Positions 19,948 through 29,458 of a stretch of 64,000 bases of DNA are shown in pieces; position 1 is the stretch's first letter; each line of letters starts with the position of its first letter. This stretch comes from Gaiellasilicea sp963802765 (GTDB lineage: Bacteria > Actinomycetota > Thermoleophilia > Gaiellales > Gaiellaceae): the NCBI GenBank assembly GCA_963802765.1, contig CAWDJZ010000013.1, positions 248,001 through 312,000 on the forward strand. The letters are read 5' to 3'. The position numbers and the translations under genes were made by a program. Below the pieces are notes generated by a model. It worked only from the letters and a program-made list of their open reading frames with translations, was not told the origin of the DNA and searched no databases.

Positions 19948-20721
19948 GAGCGAAGTGGGTGATCGGGAAGGACGATGGCGACGAGCGCGAAGCCCGCGAG
20001 GTTGAGCAGCGCGGCGCGCCGGCCGCGCCAGCCCTCGTGGCGAAGCACGAGCAGCGGCGGCGTAGATCGCCCAGATCGCGAGCGTGACGGCCATCGCAGC
20101 GTCGAAGTCGCCGCGCTCGAAGCTCGCCGCGCCGACGCCGATCCCGAGCGTGAGCAGCGACGAGCGAGCCGAGCACCGTGCGCGCCGCCAGCCGGTCGAG
20201 CGCGTCGAGCGGCGGCACGCGCACGCGCAGGACGCTGCGCTCGTGCCGCTTCAGCCGCCGCTCCTGCCAGAGGTAGAGGGCCGCCATGCCGGCGGCGAGC
20301 AGTCAGCCCGGCGAAGCCGGCGAGCATCAGCCCGGCATGGACCGCGAGCACGGCGCCGGAGCGCGTCGCCCTCGCTCGACGGCCGTGCCGCCGCCGGCCC
20401 ACGCGAGCGCGAGCAGCGACGACGGCGACGGGCATCACGGCGAGGCCGAGCAGCCGGTAGCGCGGCGTGCAGCCCCAGATCAGGTAGGCGCCGACGACGA
20501 GCCAGACGAAGAGGTTGAGCGCGCCCGCCCACGTGCCCCACGGAAAGCCCTCCGCGGAGGCGGCCTGGCCGACGAGCAGCGCCGTCTGCGCGAGCCAGCC
20601 GAGCCGGACGCCCCAGGTCGCGAGCCGGCCGGCGAGGCCCGGGCCGCGCAGCTCGCCGGCGTAGGCGAACGGCCGCCTCGCCGTAGGCGAGCAGCGCCGG
20701 GACGACGAGGAGCTCAGCCAC
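19944..20721 (-). CDS. HemX/CcsA-like cytochrome c assembly membrane protein, frameshifted
   Basis: A membrane protein of about 260 residues with eight hydrophobic segments, placed directly before hemA as hemX is in many Gram-positive bacteria. Visible pieces are MAELLVVPALLAYGEAAV, GWLAQTALLVGQAASAEGFP, GTWAGALNLFVWLVVGAYLI, VHAGLMLAGFAGL and the ending LNLAGFALVAIVLPDHPLRS. The Trp-rich tryptophan loop of true CcsA is not obvious. I prefer the GTG at 20719-20721, just before the ccmD stop; a TTG at 20731-20733 is the alternative. HemX is thought to influence HemA levels or heme handling; here it sits between ccmD and hemA, linking both processes. Confidence 0.72.
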
Positions 20722-20879
20722 GACCGCATTCAACCGCGCGGCGGCGCGCGAGCTCGGCCAGCTCGGCCGTCTCCCGCTCGAGCCGCGGCAGCTTCGCCGC
20801 GATGATCACGACGTAGACGAGCACGGTCACGAAGACGACGCCGTACGCCGCCGCGACGTACTTCTCGCCGCGAGCTCAT
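20714..20879 (-). CDS. ccmD: CcmD-like small membrane protein, one frameshift
   Basis: A 54-residue single-helix protein. From the ATG at 20877-20879, which overlaps the ccmC stop as ATGA, one extra C after MSSR (CGG C GAG) must be skipped; the protein then reads EKYVAAAYGVVFVTVLVYVV, a short basic/amphipathic stretch and a coiled-coil-like tail LERETAELAELARRR. This is the size, topology and location of CcmD, which helps release holo-CcmE from the CcmABC complex. The frameshift hides it from simple ORF finding. Confidence 0.75.
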
Positions 20880-21584
20880 GTGGTCAGCGCCTCGCGCAGC
20901 TCGCGCAGGTTCGCGTCGAGCCGCTTGCCGGCGAGCTCGACGCGGTAGAGCGCGTACGCGAGCGCCGTGATCGCGAGCCAGGCGACGCAGAAGGTGAAGA
21001 ACATCGTCCCGGTCATCTGCGGCCCGTCGCGCGTGAACGTCGTCGGGTGGATGAAGTCCTCGGCGAGCCGGATGGCGAGGAAGCTGACCGGGATCAGCGC
21101 GACCCCGAAGAGCGCGTAGACGGCGGAGATGTTCGCCCGGCGCGGCCCTTCCTCGATCGAGAAGCGGAGCATGAAGTAGGCCGAGTAGAAGAGGAAGAGG
21201 ACGAGGAAGAGGACGAGCTGGTTCGAGTCCCAGACCCACCAGTGGCCCCACGAGGCCTTGGCCCAGATCGAGCCGGTGGCGAGCGTCAGCGCGCCGAAGA
21301 TCGTGCCCTGGTGGATCGCGACGTAGCTCTCGAGGTCGTAGCGCTCCTCCCGCTTCCAGAGCAGGAGCAGCGCCTTCTACGCGCCCCAGCCGAAGCAGGC
21401 GTACGCGGTCAGCGCGATCGGCACGTGGAAGTAGAAGATCCGCTGCGAGATGCCCTGGTCGGCGTCCTCGGGCGCGACGAAGAAGGCGAGGACGATCGCG
21501 AGCCCGACGAGCGCCGCGGCGGCCGCCGCGAGCAGCGGGACGGGGATCCTCGACGGCCGTGCTATTCGGAGACGACGTACTCAA
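20876..21584 (-). CDS. ccmC: Heme exporter/cytochrome c biogenesis protein CcmC, internal stop
   Basis: CcmC handles heme for loading onto CcmE in system I cytochrome c maturation. The family tryptophan-rich signature is present as KASWGHWWVWDSNQLVLFLV, with flanking histidines in YFHVPIALTAYACFGWGA and VAIHQGTIFGALTLATGS, and six helices. A TTG at 21582-21584 is a possible start inside ccmB, followed by a frame change before IPVPLLAAAAAALVGLAIVL. A TAG at 21377-21379 interrupts the frame between CFGWGA and KALLLLWKREE, where a Trp or similar residue is expected. The rest to 20876 is intact (MLRFSIEEGPRRANISAVYA). Confidence 0.86.
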
Positions 21585-22201
21585 AGGACGCCCAGCACAG
21601 TAGCGCGAAGACCGCGTCGTACAGGCCGAGGAAGGCGAGGAAGCGGCCGGGCTCGGCCGAGACGCTCGCGCCGACGCCGCCGACGACGAGCGGGATCGCG
21701 AGCGGCAGGAAGAGGAGCGGCAGGATCAGCTCGCGCGTCCTGCTCGCGGCCGCCATCGCGGCGAGCAGCGTGCCGACGGCGCAGATGCCGACGTTCGCGA
21801 GCAGCACGCCGAGCACGGCCGCGAGCGTCGAGCGGCGAGAAGAAGAGCGCGAACGCCGGCAGCGCGACGAGCTCGATCGCGGCGAGGAAGACGAACACCG
21901 CAGCCGCCTTGCCGAGCCAGATCGCGCTGCGGTCGCACGGCGCGAGCACGAGGCCGTCGAGCGCGCCGCTCTCGCGCTCGGGCGCCCAGGCGCGCGCGAG
22001 GCCGAGCAGCGCGGTGAAGACGAGCGCGACCCAGAGCAGGCCCTGCGCGGCGACCTCGTCGGCGCCGGTCGGCAGGGCGAAGTGGAAGACGACGAGCGTC
22101 GAGAGGACGAAGAGCAGCATCGCCGGCAGCGTGTCGCGCGCCCGCAGCTCGAGCCGGAGATCCTTGCGCGCCAGCGCCGCGACGTCGGCGAGGTAGGTCA
22201 T
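21562..22201 (-). CDS. ccmB: Heme exporter membrane protein CcmB, one frameshift
   Basis: CcmB is the membrane partner of the CcmA ATPase. It opens MTYLADVAALARKDLRLELR and shows the family pattern of six helices, including LLFVLSTLVVFHFALPTGAD and LLWVALVFTALLGLARAWAP. A frame change near 21835 separates LVALPAFALFFSPL from VLLANVGICAVGTLLAAMAA; the ending reads ALLCWASFEYVVSE. At 640 nt (213 codons plus one base) a single insertion explains the break. The ATG overlaps the ccmA stop as ATGA. Confidence 0.9.
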
Positions 22202-22788
22202 GCGAGCGCGAGCCGCGCGGTCGCGAGCGGCTCGACGCGGGCCGGGATCGTGCGTCGAGAGGAGGACGGTCGCGGCGCCGGCGAGCTCGGCGAGCTGGCC
22301 GGTCGAGCAGCTCGGCGCCCTCGGCGTCGAGCGCGGTGAACGGCTCGTCGAGCACGAGCAGCTCCGGCTCGTGCAGGAGCGCGCGGCAGAGGGCGAGCCG
22401 CTGCGGTCATGCCGCGCGAGTACGAGCGCGACGCGCTCGGCGCGGACGTCCCAGAGCCCGAAGCGCTCGAGCAGCATCCCGATCCGCTCGCGGCGCTCGC
22501 GGCACGCGGTAGAGGCGGCCGTAGAGGTCGAGGTTCTCGAGCGCGGTCAGGTCGCGGTAGAGCAGCGGCTCGTGGCCGAGGATAGCCGAGCCCGCCGCGG
22601 TCGGCGTCGACCTCGAGCGCGCCGCCCGTCGGCGCGGCGAGGCCGGCGACGAGCCGCAGCAGCGTCGTCTTGCCGGAGCCGTTCGGCCCGTGACGACGAG
22701 GAAGCCGCCGCGCTCGAGCGTCGAGGTCGAGCGGCCGCAGCGCCCGCTTCCGCCCGTAGCGCTTCTCGAGCCCGCGGGCGCGGATCAC
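22198..22788 (-). CDS. ccmA: Heme exporter ATP-binding protein CcmA, heavily frameshifted
   Basis: The ATPase of the CcmAB(CD) transporter used in system I cytochrome c maturation. From the GTG at 22786-22788 it reads MIRARGLEKRYGRKRALRPL, then the Walker A region GPNGSGKTTLLRLVAGLAAP, the signature region around SRGM and the Walker B LLVLDEPFTALDAEGAELLD. About six frame changes occur in 591 nt, the densest in the window. The GTG start follows 110 bp of sequence after the prenyltransferase gene. Finding ccmABCD here, without ccmE, ccmF or ccmH in view, implies those lie elsewhere. Confidence 0.87.
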   Translation of the reverse strand: MIRARGLEKRYGRKRALRPLDLDARARRLPRRHGPNGSGKTTLLRLVAGLAAPTGGALEVDADRGGLGYPRPRAAALPRPDRAREPRPLRPPLPRAASAASGSGCCSSASGSGTSAPSASRSYSRGMTAAARPLPRAPARAGAARARRAVHRARRRGRRAARPASSPSSPAPRPSSSRRTIPARVEPLATARLALA

Positions 22789-22949
22789 GGCGCGCCGCAC
22801 CGTCCGCGAGCACGCACGCCCAACGTGCCCCCAGGGGCCCCCCGGGATCCCTGCGGAAACGCTATCGAGGATCTCTGCACGCGCTGTGCTCACGGCATCG
22901 TCACGGGAGTGTGACGATTTCTCCCCAGCGCGCACCGCGCGGCGCTCCG

Positions 22950-23832
22950 TCAGCGCGTGAGCGACGTCGAGCGAGCACGAAGCCGAAGAAGACGATGCTG
23001 ATGACGCCGTTGACGGTGAAGAAGGCGGCGTCGAGCCGGCGCAGGTCGCCCGGGCGCACGAGCGAGTGCTCGTAGGCGAGCAGCGCCGCGACGGCGGCGA
23101 CGCCGAGCCAGTAGAGAGCGCCGACGTCGAGCCCGAGCCCGGCGACGGCGAGCAGCGCGACGGTGCCGACGTGGTGCAGCCGCGCGCCGACGGAAGACGC
23201 CGCGCTCGCCGAAGCGGACCGCCCACGAGTGCAGGCCCTCGGCGCGGTCGTGCTCGAGGTCGAAGAGCGAGTAGAAGAGGTCGAAGCCGGCCACCCAGAG
23301 CGCGACCGCGCCGCCGAGCGCCCACGCCTGCCACGGCAGCTCGCCGGTCACCGCCGCCCACGCGCCGACCGGCGCGAGGCCGAGCGACGCGCCGAGCCAC
23401 TGGTGGCAGAGCCAGGTGACGCCGCTTCAGGTACGGGTAGACGACGAAGAGCACGACCGGCACCGGCCAGAGCCAGCGGACGAGCGGGTCGAGCTGGAAG
23501 ACGGCGACGAGGAAGACCGCGAGCGCGACGCGCGCACAGCCCGAGCGACCTGCGCGCGCGAGAGCGTCCCGCCGGCAGCTCGCGCGACGCGGTGCGCGGG
23601 TTGCGCGCGTCGAGCTCGGCGTCGATCAGCCGGTTGAGCCCCATCGCGAGCGTGCGCGCGCCGACCATCGCGACCGTGATCCAGAGCCAGTCGCGCGGCG
23701 GCCGGCACCTCGCCGACGCGCGAGCAGCACCCCCACGTAGGCGAACGGCAGCGCGAAGACGGTGTGCTCGAGCTTCACGAGCGAGGCGAACCGGCGCGGC
23801 AGCGAGAGGCGCGATCGCGCGTCGTCGCTCAC
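22950..23832 (-). CDS. UbiA-family prenyltransferase (MqnP-like), frameshifted
   Basis: A polytopic prenyltransferase of about 290 residues. The N-terminus SLVKLEHTVFALPFAYVGVL and the first aspartate-rich site GARTLAMGLNRLIDAELDAR with NPRT are diagnostic; the second aspartate site appears as WVAGFDLFYSLFDLEHDRAE. The pattern most resembles the UbiA-like enzymes proposed for the futalosine (MqnP) menaquinone route, but a different quinone or heme substrate is possible. The GTG at 23830-23832 overlaps the upstream stop as GTGA. Five or more frame changes make the 3' end uncertain: 22950 and 22901 are both possible stops. Confidence 0.83.
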
Positions 23833-24314
23833 GTCTGCCGGTGCGGCCGTCTCGTCGCCGGCGAGCAGCTCGAGCGCGTGCGCGAGCGCCGGGCCGCAGC
23901 ACCGCGAAGCCGTCGCGGCAGCCGCCGGGCGAGCCGGGCAGGTTGACGACGAGCGTCCGCCCGTGGATGCCCGCGACGCCGCGCGAGAGCAGCGCGTGCG
24001 GCGTCTTCGCGATCGAGTCGGCGCGGATCGCCTCGGCGATCCCCGGCGCCTCGCGGTCGAGCACCGAGCGCGTCGCCTCCGGCGTGACGTCGCGCGGCGC
24101 GACGCCCGGTGCCGCCGGTCGTGAGCACGAGCGCCGCAGCGCTCCGCGAGCTCGGCGATCGCCGCCGCGATCTCGCCGGCCTCGTCGGCGACGACCGCGC
24201 GCTCGACCTCGTAGCCCGTCCGCCTCGAGCAGCTCGGCGAGCAGGTCGCCGCTCGCGTCCTCGCGCGTGCCCGGCGACGACGCCGTCCGAGACGGTGAGC
24301 ACGGCCGCCTTCAC
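23829..24314 (-). CDS. MoaB/Mog-type molybdopterin adenylyltransferase, frameshifted
   Basis: A molybdenum cofactor protein of about 160 residues with the MoCF_biosynth fold. The reconstructed N-terminus is MKAAVLTVSDGVVAG followed by a GD-type loop, and VLTTGGTG is the nucleotide-binding signature. The end reads LAHALELLAGDETAAPADV. Frame changes occur at least at four sites. The GTG at 24312-24314 overlaps the moaC stop as GTGA and the stop overlaps the prenyltransferase start. MoaB and Mog cannot be separated from sequence alone. It works with MoaC (adjacent) and MoeA (at 32-33 kb). Confidence 0.82.
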   Translation of the reverse strand: MKAAVLTVSDGVVAGHARGRERRPARRAARGGRATRSSARSSPTRPARSRRRSPSSRSAAALVLTTGGTGRRAARRHAGGDALGARPRGAGDRRGDPRRLDREDAARAALARRRGHPRADARRQPARLARRLPRRLRGAAARRSRTRSSCSPATRRPHRQT

Positions 24315-24760
24315 ACGGGCTCCTTCGTCTTCTCGACGAGCGCGACCTCGCCGACGACCATCTCCTTGTCGATCGCCTTCGCCATGTCGTAGACGGTCAG
24401 GGCCGCGACCGACGCGGCGACGAGCGCCTCCATCTCGACGCCCGTCTGCGCCGGTCGTCTCGGCCGACGGCGGTGATCTCGACGCCGTCCGCGACGACCT
24501 CGAGCGAGACGTCGACGACGCGACAGCGGCAGCGGATGGCAGAGCGGGATCAGGTCGCTCGTCCGCTTCGCGGCCATGATCCCGGCGAGCTGCGCGGTCG
24601 CGAGCGCGTCGCCCTTCGGCAGCGCGCCGAGCCGGCGCGCCGTCTCGGGCGCCATCCGCACCGACGCGCGCGCGACCGCGCGCCGCCGCGAGAGCGGCTT
24701 CGCGCCGACGTCGACCATGCGCACGGAGCCGGACTCGTCGACGTGCGAGAGGTCGCTCAT
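24311..24760 (-). CDS. moaC: Cyclic pyranopterin monophosphate synthase MoaC, frameshifted
   Basis: MoaC forms cyclic pyranopterin monophosphate in molybdenum cofactor synthesis, acting after MoaA. From the ATG at 24758-24760 it reads SHVDESGSVRMVDVGAKPLS, then the conserved LIPLCHPLPLS with the catalytic histidine, and TGVEMEALVAASVAALTVYD with MAKAIDKEM. Two frame changes between 24465 and 24540 flank the stretch VEITAVG. The total of 450 nt (150 codons) is normal. ATGA overlap with otsA upstream and GTGA overlap with the MoaB/Mog gene downstream. No moaA is in view. Confidence 0.9.
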   Translation of the reverse strand: MSDLSHVDESGSVRMVDVGAKPLSRRRAVARASVRMAPETARRLGALPKGDALATAQLAGIMAAKRTSDLIPLCHPLPLSRRRRLARGRRGRRRDHRRRPRRPAQTGVEMEALVAASVAALTVYDMAKAIDKEMVVGEVALVEKTKEPV

Positions 24761-26186
24761 GACGCCGCCGCATCGTACTCGACGCGGTCGAGGTCGGCCG
24801 AGCTGGGCCGTCGATCCACGCCTCGAGATCGTGGTCGCGCACGTGCGCGCGGATCGCCGTCCAGCCGCTCGCGGCGCTCGGCCGGCGGCAGCTCGAGCGC
24901 CTCGCTCGAGCGCCTCCGCCTGGCCGTCGACGTCGAACGGATCGACCGGAGCGCCCACTCGCCGAGCTCCTCGTGCGCGCCGGCGTTGTCTGAGAGGACA
25001 ACGACGCCGTCGCGCGCGTTGACGAGCGGCGCCTCCTTCGCGACGAGGTTGAGCCCGTCCATGACGGCGTTCACGAGCAGGACGTCGAACTGCTTGTACG
25101 CCGCGACCGACTGCGGGAAGTCGTCCGCGAGCCGCGAGCTCGGAGCGCGCCGGGAAAGCGCTCCTCGACCGCCGCCGCCGCGCGCTCGATCGCGGCGCGC
25201 TCCTCGACGTACTCGGGGATCTCCTGCCGCGACGGGTCGAGCAGCGCGAGCATGCCGACGCGGCCGCGCAGGTCCGGGCGCCGCTCGAGCAGGAGCCCGA
25301 ACGCCTCGAAGCCCGCGGACGACGTTCTTCGACGGATCGGTCCGGTCGACGCGGAGGATCAGCGTCTCGGGCCGCGAGCGCGATCAGCTCGCTGCTCGCG
25401 CGCGAGCACGGCGTCGCTCCGGCGAGCGCCTCGAACTCGGCCGGATCGATCGAGATCGGATGCGCGGTCGACGAGCGTCGCCGCCCGGGTCGAGGCCCGA
25501 GCGCGCGCGCAGCGAGGCGAGGAAGGCGCGCCGCCAGCGCTCGGTGTGGAAGCCGACGACGTCGTTGGCGAGCAGGCCCTCGTGGATCGCGCGCACGATC
25601 GGCGGCGGGCAGCACCGACCAGGCCTCGGCGTCGACCCAGGGGATGTGGATGAAGTGCGCCAGCGGCGCGTCCGGGCGCGCGCTCCCGCACGAGCGCGCG
25701 GCGCGACGTAGAGGTGGTAGTCGTGGAAGAAGACGGCGGCGTCCGGCTCGCGCTCGAGCTCCTCGAGGACGGCGTCGGCGAACGCCCCGTTCACGGCGAC
25801 GTAGCCGTCCTCCCACGCCGGCAGCGAGGTCGCGCGCCGGGTCGTGCTTGCAGTTCCCAGAGCCCGTGCTGGACGAACCAGAGCGCGGGATTCGCGACGA
25901 CGTTGTAGTAGAGGTCGTAGGCCTCGGGCTCGTGGGCGACGAGCCGCAGCCGGTAGCGCGAGCCGTCGTGCGCCGTCTCCTCGACCGCACCCTCGCGCCG
26001 CGACCGCACGGTCCTCGTCCGTGAGCGCGCTCGCGATCCAGGTCACGTCGTGGTGGGCGACGAGCGGCGCAGCGCCGTCACGAGGCCGCCGGCGCCGCGC
26101 CGCGCGACCACGCTCGCCGCCTCGTCGCGCGCGAAGCCGAGCGGACCGCGGTTGGAGACGACGATCAGCTTCCGCCGCGACGGCAC
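24757..26186 (-). CDS. otsA: Trehalose-6-phosphate synthase, heavily frameshifted
   Basis: OtsA (GT20) makes trehalose 6-phosphate from UDP- or GDP-glucose and glucose 6-phosphate. The N-terminus from the GTG at 26184-26186 is MPSRRKLIVVSNRGPLGFAR, with the substrate loop; later come VFFHDYHLYVAP with the donor-site residues, FHTERW, VLRVDRTDPSKN and the donor-binding end MDGLNLVAKEAPLVNARDGV. Length of about 476 residues is normal. More than ten frame changes are present. The gene follows an RsbW-like anti-sigma kinase by 25 bp, hinting at stress control. No trehalose-phosphatase gene is nearby. Confidence 0.88.
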
Positions 26187-26210
26187 CCGCGGGTCGACGT
26201 CGAGCAGCGG

Positions 26211-26661
26211 TCAGAGGAGCTTCACGAAGCGGAGCCGCGAGCCGCGGCCGTCGCGCGCCGTCGCCGATCTCGACCTCGTCGGCGATCGAGCGGATGATCG
26301 CGATCCCGAGCCCGCCCTCGGCGAGCTCGTCGCCGTCGCCGCTCCGGCCGCGGCGTCCGGCTCGAAGCCGGTGCCGTCGTCGGCGACCTCGACGATCAGC
26401 CGGTCGTCGCGCAGCTCGAAGCTGATCTCGACGTGGCCGCCGCCGTCGCCGTAGGCGTGGCGGACCGAGTTCGAGCACGCCTCCGTCAGCGCGAGCTTGA
26501 GGTCGGCGAGCGTGTCGTCCGGCAGCGGCCGGACGCGGGCGAGCCCGGTGAGCGCGAGCCGGGACAGCGTGATGTACTCCGGCTTCGCCGGGATGGTCAG
26601 CCGGACCGTCCTGCTCTCGTCGACGTCGCGGGCCGTCCGCGATGCTCGCTCGCTCCACCAC
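26211..26661 (-). CDS. RsbW-like anti-sigma factor/serine kinase (HATPase_c_2), frameshifted
   Basis: A single GHKL ATPase domain of about 150 residues, like the anti-sigma kinases RsbW and SpoIIAB. Readable pieces are VRLTIPAKPEYITLSRLALT, DLKLALTEACSNSVRHAYGD with the N-box Glu and Asn, VEVADDGTGFEPDA with the G1 box, and GGLGIAIIRSIADEVEI with the G2 box. A GTG pair at 26656-26661 is the likely start, with an extra C soon after. At least three frame changes are present. No sigma-B-like factor or anti-anti-sigma factor lies next to it; it is the first gene of the run leading into otsA. Confidence 0.82.
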
Positions 26662-26741
26662 TCTCGTGTCGTCCTCTCGAAAGCTGCCGAAGACTTGCGA
26701 CTTCTACGCGCTGACGTGCTATTCCCGGCGCTCGAGCGCGG

Positions 26742-27968
26742 CTAAACCGCGCTCAGCGCGATCGGGTCGAGCGGCCGCTCGTCCAGCCGGACGCGGACGG
26801 TCTCCCGCTTGCCCGTGCCGCCGCGGAGCACGGTCACGCGACCGTCTGGCCCGGGCGCAGCCGCTCGGTGACGATCCGCGACGACGTCGTCGGCGCGCTC
26901 GACCGGCTCGCCGGCGAAGGCGACGATCAGGTCGCCGCCGAGGCCGATCGGGAGCCGTTGAAGACCTCCTCGTCGTCGACCGCCGCGCAGCCCGGCCCGC
27001 TCCGCCGGGCGCGCCCTCGACCACCGACTGGATCAGCGCGCCGCGCTCGGCGCCGAGGTCGTACTCGCGCGCGAGCGCCGGGCGTGACGTCCTGCGTCGT
27101 GATGCCGACGTAGGCGTAGGCGACCTTGCCCGGTCGAGATCAGCTGCTCCATCGAGCGCCGCGCCGAGTTGATCGGGATCGCGAAGCCGACGCCCTCGGC
27201 GTTGCCCGAGTCGGAGCGGATCTGGGCGTTGATCCCGATCACGCGGCCGCGGGCGTCGAGCAGCGGGCCGCCCGAGTTGCCGTGGTTGATCGGCGCGTCG
27301 ATCTGGATCGCGTCCGAGACGTCGTAGGCGGAGGTGAGCGACTCGATCGAGCGCTCGGTCGCCGAGACGACGCCGACGGCGAGCGAGTTCTCCTGGCCGA
27401 ACGGGCTGCCGATCGCCGCGACCGGCTCGCCGACGACGACGCGGCTCGAGTCGCCGAGCGGCACCGGCGCGACCGCGTGGTCGCCGCGGGTCGACCTTGA
27501 CGACGCCGGTGTCGTTGAAGAGATCCCAGCCGACGATCGACGCCGGGCATCCGGTCGCCGTCGGCGAAGACGACGTAGACGCGGGAGGCGCCGCGCACCG
27601 TCGGTGCCGTCTCGCCGGCGTTCGTGACCACGTGCGAGTTCGTCAGCACGTGGCCCGTCGTCGGAGACGACGAAGCCGGAGCCCTGCGAGCGCTGGCCGT
27701 CCGGCGAAGAAGGAGTAGATCGTGACGACGCCCGGCGAGCGGCTGGCGTAGATCCGCGGCCGGATCGAAGCCGTTGCCGAGCAGCGGCGGCGGCGGCGGC
27801 CGCGGCGCCGCCGTCGGCGTGTCCGGTGCGACCGTCGGGACGACGACGGTCTCGACGCCGCTCGTCGTCGCCGATCCAGCCGGCCGGCGTTGCCGACGAC
27901 GAGCGACCGCCGCCGCGCCGAGCGCCGGCGGCGACGAGCGCGACGACGGCGAGGGCGCCGGGGCGCAT
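26742..27968 (-). CDS. HtrA/DegP-type serine protease with PDZ domain, frameshifted
   Basis: A membrane-anchored or secreted trypsin-like protease of about 409 residues. The ATG at 27966-27968 opens a hydrophobic segment MRPGALAVVALVAAG. The catalytic triad is seen as histidine in VLTNSHVVTNAGE, aspartate in NDTGVVKVDPRGD and serine in NHGNSGGPLLDARG. A PDZ domain follows (AYVGITTQDVTPALAREYDL then a GGD-type loop), ending RLDERPLDPIALSAV. About eight frame changes occur. It lies directly after a sensor kinase and response regulator on the same strand, as htrA genes often do in actinobacteria, suggesting control by envelope stress. Confidence 0.88.
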
Positions 27969-27998
27969 GCGTCTCACTGTAGCGACGGCCGGCCGCGC

Positions 27999-28016
27999 CG
28001 TTTTCACGTGAAAACG
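27999..28016. promoter_or_regulatory. 18-bp palindrome resembling parS, on the sensor-kinase stop codon
   Basis: CGTTTTCACGTGAAAACG is a perfect 18-bp palindrome. Its central TTTCACGTGAAA equals the inner 12 bases of the parS consensus; the next bases differ (T/A instead of G/C). The TGA stop of the histidine kinase gene lies inside it. It is about 21 kb from dnaA and 16 kb from parAB. Confidence 0.5.
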
Positions 28017-29458
28017 CGCTCGGGCGCGTCGGGCGCCGGCAACCGACGTCGGCGCGGCGCCGAGCACGACGCGCGACGACCGTCCGGCCCGGCCGCGACT
28101 CGAGCGTCGACCTCGCCGCCCATCACCGTCGCGAGCTCGCGCGCGATCGCGAGCCCGAGCCCGCTGCCCGGAGGCGACGCCGCCCTCGGCCCGGTAGAAG
28201 CGGTCGAAGACGTGCGGCGGCGTGCTCCGGCGGCGACGCCGGGGCCGTCGTCCTCGACCTCCAGGTAGGCGTGCTCGCGGTCGGCGCACGCGCGCACGCG
28301 CACGCGCGTCCCCGGCGGCGTGTGCACGAGCGCGTTGTCGACGAGCGCGCGGCCGACCTGGAGCACGCGCAGCTCGTCGCCGCGCGCGACCGGCTCGCCC
28401 TCGACCTCGACCTCGAGCGGGTGGCCGCTGCTGCTCGGCGAGCGCCGCGAACTCCTCCGCGACCAGCTGCGCGACGTCGCCGAGGTCGACGGGCTCGTGC
28501 TCGACGCGCATCCGGCCGGCGTCGAGCCGCGAGAGGTCGAGCAGGTCGGTCGCGAGCTTCGCCAGCCGGTCGACCTGCTCGCGCATCGTCTCGAGGAACT
28601 CGTGGCGCGTCGCCTCGTCGAGCTCCTCGTCGGCCATCAGCTCGAGGAAGCCGCCGAGCGAGAAGAGCGGCGTGCGCAGCTCGTGCGAGGCGTTGGCGAT
28701 GAACTCGCTGGCGCGCGCGGTCGAGCTTCTCGAGCCGGACGCGCATGCGCTCGAAGGCGTCGCCAGCTCGCCCGAGCTCGTCGTGGCCGCGTGTCGACGA
28801 CCGGCTCGTCGAAGCGGCCGCCCGCGATCCGCTCCGCGGCGCGCTCGAGCCGGCGGATCCGGCGCGCGTGCATCGACGCGAGCGCGTAGCCGAGCACGAG
28901 CGGCGAACGAGCGAGCCCGATCAGCGCCGGCGAGCGAGCAGCCGCCGCTGGACGAACTGCGACGCTCGAGAGCGGGTCGGCGAGCGAGTCGCTGAGCAGG
29001 ATCACGACGTCCGCCTCGGCGTCGACCGGCACCGCCACCTCTGCGAACCGGCGGCCGTCGCCGCTCGACGGTGCCGCGCTGCGGCTCGCCGGTCGCGGCC
29101 GCGCGCCGCGCGATCGGGTCGCGCTCGACGTCGACGCGAGGACGTCGCGTTCGAGTCGCCGATGGATCAGGACGCAGGCTCGGCGTCGAGCGACGCTGTA
29201 GACGACGACCCGCGCGTTGACGACCGACGACGCCGACCTCGGCGAACTGCTGCGGCTGGTCCGACGTCGGCTCGGAAGTCCGCCGCGACGGCCGTGTCGC
29301 GTCCTCCTCGAGCTGGTCGAGCTTCGCGTCGACGAGCTCGGCCTCGAGCGACGGCACGACGATCAGGTAGACGACCGCGAGCGCGCCGGCGACGACGAGC
29401 GAGCAGCGCGAGCGCCAGCCGCAGCCGGATGCCCCTGATCGCTGGGGCGCAGCATCAT
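28004..29458 (-). CDS. Sensor histidine kinase, frameshifted
   Basis: A membrane histidine kinase of about 485 residues. From the ATG pair at 29453-29458 the N-terminus reads MMLRPSDQGIRLRLALALLV after one correction, giving a first membrane helix; a periplasmic region, a second helix and a HAMP-like linker follow. The H-box is FIANASHELRTPLFSLGGFL, the N-box ALVDNALVHTPPGTRV, then VEDDGPGVA, FDRFYRAEGG and GLGLAIARELATVMGG. More than eight frame changes are present in the sensor half. It overlaps the response regulator stop as ATGA. The stimulus is unknown, but the htrA gene 36 bp downstream points to the envelope. Confidence 0.88.
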
